NCBI GenBank assembly: GCA_026391755.1
Contig: JAPLDN010000417.1
Location: forward strand, 1 to 8,553
DNA: 8,553 nt
Direction: 5' to 3'
DNA from: Bacteroidota bacterium
Lineage (GTDB): Bacteria; Bacteroidota; Bacteroidia; Bacteroidales; FEN-979
The notes below the pieces were generated by a model. The model was not told the origin of the DNA, made no database searches, and was given only the letters and a program-made list of their open reading frames with translations. Position numbers and translations under genes: made by a program. Each line of letters begins with the position of its first letter. Within the stretch, counting starts at the first letter, position 1. Shown in pieces: positions 1 through 5,693 of the stretch.

Positions 1-1062
1 TTATTCCTTTTATTAATCAGTTTGTTCCTTTTACATGCAGGTTTGTCGCAGGGTTGCCTTCCCCAGGGCATTACCTTCTCAAGGCAAGCCCAAATAGACA
101 GCTTTCAGATAAACTATCCCAACTGTACACACATACTGGGAAATGTTAAAATTACCGGGACTGACAGCATTAATAATTTAAACGGGTTAAGTGTACTAAC
201 TTCTATCGGTGGATATTTACAAATCCTTGATTGGTTTCCCAATCTTACACAATTGACTGGTCTTAACTCGCTAACTTCAATTGGAGGGGACTTATGGATA
301 AATTCCACATACCTGACAAACCTTTCAGGACTGAATGCCTTGACGTCTATTGGCGGGAATTTTTCAATAACGCATTGTAATTCAATGACAAATCTATCAG
401 GGATAGCTTCGCTGACTTCAGTCGGGGGATTTGTAAATATAACAGCCAATTATTTTTCACTGAAAAGTTTAACGGGACTTGAATCCCTGTCTTCTATTCA
501 AGGGGAGTTATATATTACCGGCAACAACGAATTGTCAAGTTTATCGGGTCTGTCAGGACTGTCTTCTATCAGGGGAAGGCTAACTATTCAATACAACGAC
601 AGCCTGAGCAGTTTATCGGGCTTGAATAATATTGCGGCTTCTTCCATTGACTCATTAGTTATCATCGTAAATCCTAGTTTAACAACTTGTGAGGTTCAAA
701 GTGTATGCGCTTATTTAGCGAATCCCGGCGGGACAATAGAAATTCACGATAATGCAACGGGTTGTAACAATCAGCAGGAGGTTGAAGCAGCTTGTTCAGC
801 TATCGGTGTGCAAAATATTACCAATGAGTCTCCTTTCTCATTATACCCCAACCCTGCATCAACTATAATTACAATCGAAACATCAACATTACCAACCCAA
901 AGTCAGGTAACAGTTTCAAACCTCGAAGGGCAGGAACTTATCACACTCCAAATCTCCGGGCACAAGACGAAAATCGATATCAATACCTTGTCAAATGGAA
1001 TTTATTTTGTGCGGTTGACCAGCGACAAGACCCTCGCAACTGGGAAGTTCATTAAGCAGTAA
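1..1062 (+). CDS. Secreted leucine-rich-repeat protein with T9SS type A sorting domain (5' end outside window)
   Basis: The frame is open from base 1 and begins inside a hydrophobic signal-peptide core (LFLLLISLFLLHAGLSQG), so the true start lies upstream. A TTG at 22 is not needed as a start. Numbering from that TTG, residues 50-219 hold about seven 24-residue units of the form LxxLxGLxxLxSIGGxLxI, a receptor-L/LRR-like solenoid common in Bacteroidota surface proteins. A cysteine-containing cap follows at 221-258 (Cys223, 229, 248 and 258). Residues 271-346 form the sorting domain: YPNP at 275-278, a GIYFV strand at 326-330 and a basic GKFIKQ end. Such domains direct export through the type IX machinery and usually attachment to the surface, with the domain removed. 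The next gene starts 31 bp downstream on the same strand, so co-transcription is plausible. The ligand is unknown. Family and export route are confident; function is not. Confidence 0.85.
   Translation, partial: LFLLLISLFLLHAGLSQGCLPQGITFSRQAQIDSFQINYPNCTHILGNVKITGTDSINNLNGLSVLTSIGGYLQILDWFPNLTQLTGLNSLTSIGGDLWINSTYLTNLSGLNALTSIGGNFSITHCNSMTNLSGIASLTSVGGFVNITANYFSLKSLTGLESLSSIQGELYITGNNELSSLSGLSGLSSIRGRLTIQYNDSLSSLSGLNNIAASSIDSLVIIVNPSLTTCEVQSVCAYLANPGGTIEIHDNATGCNNQQEVEAACSAIGVQNITNESPFSLYPNPASTIITIETSTLPTQSQVTVSNLEGQELITLQISGHKTKIDINTLSNGIYFVRLTSDKTLATGKFIKQ
169..678 (+). repeat. Seven tandem 24-residue LRR-like units within the first gene
   Basis: Units repeat about every 72 nt and encode L-x-G-L-x-x-L-x-S-I-G-G followed by a short alternating hydrophobic strand. 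The first four units keep SIGG or SVGG. Later units drift to SIQG, SIRG and ASSI, as expected toward the C-terminal end of a solenoid. Confidence 0.75.
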
Positions 1063-1093
1063 AATACAACACCATATTAAAATCGAAAGTATT

Positions 1094-2512
1094 ATGAAAA
1101 ACCTATTCTACATTTTAATGTTCATTTTTCCGGTTGTAGCTGCTGCCCAGCAAAGCTGGTACAATTCCTCACCCTCGTATGCTGCCTGGATGAACGTCGG
1201 CAACGCAGGTTTCTCGGCGGGAGATGCTTATAACACAAGCCTTGCATTCAGTCTGTCAGGCGAGCCCTATGTGGCTTATTCAGATGTGGGAAATTCTTAT
1301 AAAGCAACGGTAATGAAATTTAACGGAACCAGCTGGATAATTGTTGGAAATGCTGGTTTTTCGGCAAGTGAAGCAGCTGGTACAAGTCTTGCATTCAGCC
1401 CGTCTGGTATACCTTATGTGGCTTATTATGATGCCGGATCTTCGGGTAAGGCAACCGTGATGAAATACGATGGGACCAACTGGGTGAATGTGGGAAATAC
1501 CGGGTTCTCGCTTGGAAGTGCAGGTGGTACAAGCCTTGCATTCAGCCCATCCGGGGAACCTTATGTAGCTTATACTGATGGTTTAAATTATAGTAAAGCT
1601 ACTGTTATGAAATTTGATGGAACTACTTGGCTGACTGTCGGCAACGCAGGTTTCTCGGCAGGAGAAGCAGATAGTAAAAGTATTGCATTAAGCCCGTCTG
1701 GTCAGCCTTATGTGGCTTATGTCGATCGGGGTAACTCTCAGAAAGCAACCGTAATGAAATTTGACGGCTCTAACTGGGTGAATGTTGGAAATGCCGGCTT
1801 CTCGGCAGGACAGGCTGATTACATAAGCCTTACGTTCAGTCCTTTTGGAGCACCTTATATTGCTTATCAGGATTATGGGAATTCGAAAAAGGCAACTGTA
1901 AAGAAATTCGATGGCACCAACTGGGTGAATGTCGGGAATGCCGGTTTTTCGGCAGGAGAAGAAGGTTTTACAAGTCTTGCATTTGACCAATCCGGTGAAC
2001 CCAATGTGGCTTATAATGATATAGGGCATTCAGGTAAAGCAACTGTAATGAAATTTAACGGAACCAACTGGGTAAATGTTGGAACACCCGGCTTTTCAGC
2101 AGGAGTTGTACAGTATACAAGCCTTGCCTTCAGTCTGTCAGGTCAGCCTTATGTAGCATATAAAGATTTTGGAAATTCCGGAAAAGCCACTGTAATGAAA
2201 TATGATTACCCCACAGGTATCATTGAGCCACAACATTCACAGATATCAGTTTATCCCAATCCCGCATCCACACAAATAACTATAGAAACATCAACCATAA
2301 CATCCCAAAGCCAGTTATCAATTTCAAACCTCGGAGGTCAGCAGCTAATCACACGCCAAATCACTTTGCCCAAGACACAAGTGGACATCAGCACCTTGCC
2401 ACAAGGGGTTTGGAGCAATGGCACAGTGGACTGCTTTATCGAGCGGAACGACTTATGGGTTAAATTCTATTTGCTTTACGGACGCCAATACAGGATATGT
2501 TGGGGGTATTGA
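1094..2512 (+). CDS. Secreted seven-repeat beta-propeller-like protein, sorting domain truncated by fusion into next gene
   Basis: The start MKNLFYILMFIFPVVAAAQQ is a typical Sec signal peptide, with likely cleavage around AAA-QQ at residues 18-19. Residues 32-374 are seven perfectly spaced 49-residue repeats (W-x-x-V-G-N-A-G-F-S-A-G, then PYVAY, then KATVMKFDGT). This suggests a seven-bladed beta-propeller; I cannot name a precise family. A T9SS type A sorting domain follows, with YPNP at 387-390 and strands like those of the two neighbours up to STLPQGV at 433-439. There the homology stops. The expected GVY-x-V strand and basic tail are replaced by 33 residues (440-472) that are merely an out-of-frame reading of the next gene's start. 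The open frame ends at 2512, about 100 nt into that gene. The product probably cannot use the type IX system normally, so the gene is likely damaged or misassembled. Confidence 0.8.
   Translation: MKNLFYILMFIFPVVAAAQQSWYNSSPSYAAWMNVGNAGFSAGDAYNTSLAFSLSGEPYVAYSDVGNSYKATVMKFNGTSWIIVGNAGFSASEAAGTSLAFSPSGIPYVAYYDAGSSGKATVMKYDGTNWVNVGNTGFSLGSAGGTSLAFSPSGEPYVAYTDGLNYSKATVMKFDGTTWLTVGNAGFSAGEADSKSIALSPSGQPYVAYVDRGNSQKATVMKFDGSNWVNVGNAGFSAGQADYISLTFSPFGAPYIAYQDYGNSKKATVKKFDGTNWVNVGNAGFSAGEEGFTSLAFDQSGEPNVAYNDIGHSGKATVMKFNGTNWVNVGTPGFSAGVVQYTSLAFSLSGQPYVAYKDFGNSGKATVMKYDYPTGIIEPQHSQISVYPNPASTQITIETSTITSQSQLSISNLGGQQLITRQITLPKTQVDISTLPQGVWSNGTVDCFIERNDLWVKFYLLYGRQYRICWGY
1187..2215 (+). repeat. Seven 147-bp tandem repeats encoding 49-residue blades
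   Basis: The tryptophan codon opening each unit recurs every 147 nt from 1187, without insertion or deletion. Repeats are strongly alike at protein level and recognisably alike in DNA (for example, the segment encoding KATVMKFDG). This makes the array prone to unequal recombination and short-read collapse. Confidence 0.85.
2307..2331 (+). repeat. 25-bp exact direct repeat shared with 3403-3427, copy 1
   Basis: A 25-nt stretch encoding the SQLSISNL strand of the sorting domain is identical in the second and third genes. Flanking codons are also similar, so the two sorting domains share recent ancestry or gene conversion. Confidence 0.85.
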
Positions 2513-3566
2513 TTATGATAACCAAAAAGGGATCATTTTAAAAACGATCAATGGAGGTACCAATTGGACTTTATTATCGAGTGGCACCTTGAACCCGTTA
2601 TTTTCAATTTGTTTCCTCAATTCAAATACGGGTTTTGCGGTAGGAGCGGATGGAACTCTTTTAAAAACGATCGATGGAGGTGCAACCTGGACTGCAATGT
2701 CAAGCGGGGCGACAACTACTTTAATATCCGTATGTTTTCCCAGCAACAATACAGGTTATGTTGTGGGCGGACTTGGAATCATTTTGAAAACCAATGACGG
2801 AGGGACAACCTGGACTGCATTGTCGAGCGGAACTAATAATACATTAACTTCAGTCTGCTTTCCTGATGCAAATAAAGGTTGCGCTGTGGGTTATAATGGA
2901 ACCATTTTAACAACCATTAACGGGGGCGCCTCCTGGACTACACATCCAATCGGGACAATAGGAATCTTAACATCTGTTTATTTTCCCGATGCCAATACAG
3001 GATATGTTGCAGGTGATCACGGATTAATTTTAAAAACCACGGATGGTGGATCATCGTGGAGTACAATACCAAGTGGAACAACCGCTTTTTTCCTTTCAAC
3101 TTACTTTATCAATGCAAATTCAGGCTATGTATTGGGCGAGGAGGGAACCATTTTAACCACCCATGATGGAGGCACAACATGGATCGATCAGGTAAGCGGA
3201 ACAACTCAATGGCTAACTTCGGTTTATTTTACTGACCACAATACAGGATATGCTGTCGCTGACAGCGGAGTGATTTTAAAAACCACGAATGGGGGGTACC
3301 CTTTTGGAGTGACTGATGTACTACCTTCGTCAAATCACTTTAAGATTTACCCAAACCCATCATCAGGTAAAGTGACCATCGAAACATCCGAATTAGCAGT
3401 TAAAAGCCAGTTATCAATTTCAAACCTTAACGGGCAAGAATTAATCACCCGCCAAATCTCCGGGCAAAAAACACAAATTGACATCAGCACGCTGTCCGCC
3501 GGGGTTTATATCGCGCGGATAAGTGGCGGGAAGGAGGCATATGTAGTGAAAATAGCTAAACTATAA
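2418..3566 (+). CDS. YCF48/BNR-like seven-bladed propeller with T9SS type A sorting domain, signal peptide lost
   Basis: Seven repeats open with Trp at residues 4, 50, 91, 132, 173, 214 and 255. Spacing is 41 residues, except a 46-residue first unit with a small insert (IDYDNQ). The pattern is WTALSSGT, then SVCFPDANTGYVVG, then GTILKTTDGG, typical of photosystem-assembly YCF48/Hcf136-like and BNR propellers found in many Bacteroidota secreted proteins. Residues 308-382 are a complete sorting domain, with YPNP at 311-314 and GVYIARI before a basic end. The first ATG (2418) lies inside the preceding gene and is followed at once by AQW, the usual start of the mature protein after signal cleavage. 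In-frame upstream codons read FGA-MAQ, resembling the end of a signal peptide whose front half is missing. So the 5' end is truncated and the ATG is only the first available start. If translated from it, the product would stay in the cytoplasm. Confidence 0.8.
   Translation: MAQWTALSSGTTYGLNSICFTDANTGYVGGIDYDNQKGIILKTINGGTNWTLLSSGTLNPLFSICFLNSNTGFAVGADGTLLKTIDGGATWTAMSSGATTTLISVCFPSNNTGYVVGGLGIILKTNDGGTTWTALSSGTNNTLTSVCFPDANKGCAVGYNGTILTTINGGASWTTHPIGTIGILTSVYFPDANTGYVAGDHGLILKTTDGGSSWSTIPSGTTAFFLSTYFINANSGYVLGEEGTILTTHDGGTTWIDQVSGTTQWLTSVYFTDHNTGYAVADSGVILKTTNGGYPFGVTDVLPSSNHFKIYPNPSSGKVTIETSELAVKSQLSISNLNGQELITRQISGQKTQIDISTLSAGVYIARISGGKEAYVVKIAKL
2424..3296 (+). repeat. Seven tandem ~123-bp repeats encoding YCF48-like blades
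   Basis: Each unit carries the DNA for SSGT, the SVxFxDANTGY strand and ILKTxDGG. The segment encoding LLKTI(N/D)GG is almost identical in DNA near 2540 and 2665. Five of six Trp-to-Trp intervals are exactly 41 codons; the first is 46. Confidence 0.8.
3403..3427 (+). repeat. 25-bp exact direct repeat shared with 2307-2331, copy 2
   Basis: This is the second copy of the identical sorting-domain segment. The two copies are about 1.1 kb apart in direct orientation, so recombination between them would delete most of the third gene. Confidence 0.85.
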
Positions 3567-3577
3567 TTCATGGTAAA

Positions 3578-4354
3578 ATGAAATCCGCAGTCAACAAAAT
3601 CAATCATATGAACACCAGGCACTTTATTCAGATATACTTGGGTTTAACGGTCCTGCTAACTTTGGCCCAGGTCCGTCTTTCAGCCCAGGAAACTGTGAAA
3701 GTAGTGGACAAGAAACACAAGGAGATTTATTATGTCCTTAAATCCGATAAGAAGGTCCGCCAGGGCCCTTATTGTAAATTAGGCTGTAATGATTCTGCGG
3801 AAGTGGAAGGGTTTTATAAAAACGGGCTGAAGGACAGCATCTGGACAGGCTGGCCGGCCAGCGGTGTATATGTGCAAGGCAGAAAGACCGGCGTTTGGGT
3901 ATATTACAACTTCATGGGTCAGCTGGAGCAAAAATATGACCATTCAACCAACGAACTGCTCTACTGGCGTTTCTGCGGAACCCCCGACTCCTTATATTTC
4001 ATATACTTCGGTGACGATTCGACTAAAGTAAAACTCGAACGGCCGCCTCTGTACATTGGCGGTGAGGCAGTGCAGCTGGAACCCATTATGGCACAGGTAA
4101 GGTTTCCCTGGTTCACCCTCTGGTTACATAAAAACTATAGAAAAATCATTATTAATTTCACAGTCGACAGCAGCGGAAAAACCTCGGACTACAGGGTAAC
4201 CAAAGGAATTTCGGCAAGCTTCGATAAAAAGCTGTTAAAAGCATTACAGGGTATTCCACAGACCTGGCTTCCCGCAATTCAGAATGGCAAACCGGTAAGC
4301 AAAGAACATAACTTTATGATGAGTTTTTATATAGTACACCGGCATAAAAAGTAA
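3578..4354 (+). CDS. Exported MORN/YwqK-like protein with TonB C-terminal-like domain
   Basis: A hydrophobic segment (residues 17-35) ends in LSAQ, a probable signal peptidase I site at A36-Q37. Residues 75-125 carry loose MORN/YwqK-like strands (VEGFYKNGLKDSIWTGW, GRKTGVWVYYNFMGQLEQ). Residues 155-252 resemble the C-terminal domain of energy-transducer TonB proteins, as found detached from any TonB energiser in many Bacteroidota periplasmic proteins. The visible signature is KIIINFTVDSSGKTSDYRV, then LDKKLL-like FDKKLLKAL and AIQNGKPVSKEHNF. There is no proline-rich linker or N-terminal anchor like that of classical TonB. The ATG at 3608 (residue 11) gives a more conventional signal peptide (MNTRHFIQIYLG) and may be the real start; the ATG at 3578 is the longer choice. 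The gene begins 11 bp after the propeller gene stop and could be read with it. The domain assignment is moderate; the function is unknown. Confidence 0.7.
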   Translation: MKSAVNKINHMNTRHFIQIYLGLTVLLTLAQVRLSAQETVKVVDKKHKEIYYVLKSDKKVRQGPYCKLGCNDSAEVEGFYKNGLKDSIWTGWPASGVYVQGRKTGVWVYYNFMGQLEQKYDHSTNELLYWRFCGTPDSLYFIYFGDDSTKVKLERPPLYIGGEAVQLEPIMAQVRFPWFTLWLHKNYRKIIINFTVDSSGKTSDYRVTKGISASFDKKLLKALQGIPQTWLPAIQNGKPVSKEHNFMMSFYIVHRHKK

Positions 4355-4371
4355 ATCCAGTCTGAAGCAGC

Positions 4372-5562
4372 TTATCCCGGCAAATAATATTCCTTAAGTA
4401 TCCCAGCTGCATACCTGAATTGCTCAGGTGAATTATACAGCTGCACCGAAATCCGGGTTGTACGCCTGGGGGAATCAGACCAATACCATAACGGCAGTTC
4501 CAGGTTGTATTTATTATACATCTGATTCTGGATATCGTCTGCTTCTTTATAAGCGGGAGGATTAATATTTCCCATTAAGGGAAGTTCCAGGGTTGACATC
4601 CCGGCATTCATATCATCGGGACAGCTTGGCGTCAGTCCAAGTTCACGGCAGAAAAAATTCCTGGCCTCTATGCTGACATCATGGTTTCGTTTCATGATTG
4701 CATCCCAGCCCCCGGGCATGAGGGAAGCCATATATGCAATTGAATCGGGGACACAGAGGATGGGAGATGGATCGAAGGTCCCGGGCCAGAAGAACCTTTC
4801 GGCAAAGGGTTCGGCATTATACCCGGCATGGCTTACAACCAGAGGCACAATGTGTTTCTGCTTATCTTTTCTTACATGGAGGATCGCTGCACTTTTAGGT
4901 GTACAAAGCCATTTGTGGCAGTTGGCAGTGTAGTAAGCGGCCCCGAGGCTGTTAATATCGAGGGGGATGCTTCCGGGGGCATGAGCCCCGTCGACCAATG
5001 TATCCACTCCCCTCTTTTCCAGTTCCCTTACGATTTCTTCAACCGGCTGTATAAGGGCTGTGGCCGAGGTAATGTGATCGATGAGAGCGATTTTAGTTTT
5101 ATTACTGACTGCGGATAACACCGCCTCGGTGATCACACCCGGTGAAGAAATGGGAATATCATAATGCGCCTCAACCAGGACTGCCCCAGTTGTTTCAGCA
5201 ATGTATTCAAGCAGCTGCCGGCAGGCAAAATAAATATGATTGGTAAACAGGATCTCATCCCCGGGTTCGAAGCGCAGGGACCTGAAAACGGTATTCACGC
5301 CTGCTGTTGCATTCGGAACAAAGACCAGGTCTGAACAGTCGGCATTCACAAAAGCCGCAGTCTTTTCCCTCGCAGTATTGAGCATGCCTTCAAGCTGGCG
5401 TACCATAAACCGCATAGGCTGTCCTTCAAGCATCTGCCTGTACTCATTTTGTTTTTCGAGGATGTATTTTGTACATGCCCCGAAGGATCCGTGGTTAAGG
5501 TAAATAGCCCCGGGTTCAATGGCCCAGAGGTGGGAATATTCGGAAGGAAAACGGTATGACAT
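4372..5562 (-). CDS. PLP-dependent class V aminotransferase-fold enzyme, isopenicillin-N epimerase-like
   Basis: The 396-residue length matches CefD-type isopenicillin-N epimerases and related class V enzymes. Family landmarks run in order. NHGSFGA (23-29) is the N-terminal substrate-side loop, and NATAGVN (84-90) is the turn expected to hold the PLP phosphate. DGAHAPG (191-197) supplies the Asp that pairs with the pyridine nitrogen and a stacking or contact His194. NCHKWL (214-219) contains Lys217, the expected Schiff-base lysine. The C-terminal RRTTRISVQLYNSPEQ matches the family's small domain. The protein should be cytosolic, as there is no signal peptide. Members epimerise, desulfurise or lyse amino-acid derivatives; the real substrate cannot be read from sequence, and a beta-lactam role is not implied because no such pathway genes are nearby. 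It is convergent with the TonB-C-like gene (17-bp gap) and lies downstream of rlmI on the same strand, separated by a repeat-filled gap. Confidence 0.82.
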   Translation of the reverse strand: MSYRFPSEYSHLWAIEPGAIYLNHGSFGACTKYILEKQNEYRQMLEGQPMRFMVRQLEGMLNTAREKTAAFVNADCSDLVFVPNATAGVNTVFRSLRFEPGDEILFTNHIYFACRQLLEYIAETTGAVLVEAHYDIPISSPGVITEAVLSAVSNKTKIALIDHITSATALIQPVEEIVRELEKRGVDTLVDGAHAPGSIPLDINSLGAAYYTANCHKWLCTPKSAAILHVRKDKQKHIVPLVVSHAGYNAEPFAERFFWPGTFDPSPILCVPDSIAYMASLMPGGWDAIMKRNHDVSIEARNFFCRELGLTPSCPDDMNAGMSTLELPLMGNINPPAYKEADDIQNQMYNKYNLELPLWYWSDSPRRTTRISVQLYNSPEQFRYAAGILKEYYLPG

Positions 5563-5693
5563 AATAATTTACGAATTACGATTTAAATATCTGATATCGG
5601 ATATCTGATGTCTGATGTCTAATACCGGATGTCAGATCACGGATTACGGTTTACCAGTCACTAGTCGCTGTTCACTGTTTACCGGTCACTAAC
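5563..5693. repeat. Intergenic heptanucleotide-phased micro-repeat array
   Basis: From 5568 to the rlmI stop the gap can be cut into 18 consecutive 7-mers in one register. Units at 5568 and 5575 are TTTACGA and ATTACGA. After one AT-rich unit, eight units from 5589 to 5644 follow the pattern [AG]TC[TGA]GAT or close variants. Units from 5652 alternate to give 14-nt pairs: GTTTACC-A/G-GTCACTA occurs at 5649-5663 and again at 5677-5691, exactly 28 nt apart. The ATCNGAT unit is self-complementary apart from its central base, so RNA or single-stranded DNA could fold. No ORF or clear promoter is visible. It should also hold the promoter of the PLP-enzyme gene, if that gene has its own. Confidence 0.75.

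Noticed and set aside
114..449. Minus-strand open frame opposite the LRR gene
   Set aside because: It is the antisense shadow of the repetitive LRR coding region. Its repeated PPIEVS phrases merely mirror the repeats.
1688..2029. Minus-strand open frame opposite the 49-residue repeats
   Set aside because: It is an antisense shadow of the 147-bp repeats, with no signal or domain of its own.
2402..2420. Programmed ribosomal frameshift joining the two propeller genes
   Set aside because: The shift needed is +1 and no convincing slippery site or stimulatory element is visible. Homology is lost on both sides of the junction (sorting-domain end and signal peptide), which a frameshift would not explain.
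4355..4371. Terminator between the TonB-C-like gene and the convergent PLP-enzyme gene
   Set aside because: The 17-bp gap and its flanks show no stable stem with a T-run.
5568..5693. CRISPR array
   Set aside because: The period is 7 nt with no unique spacers of about 30 nt, and no cas genes are present.
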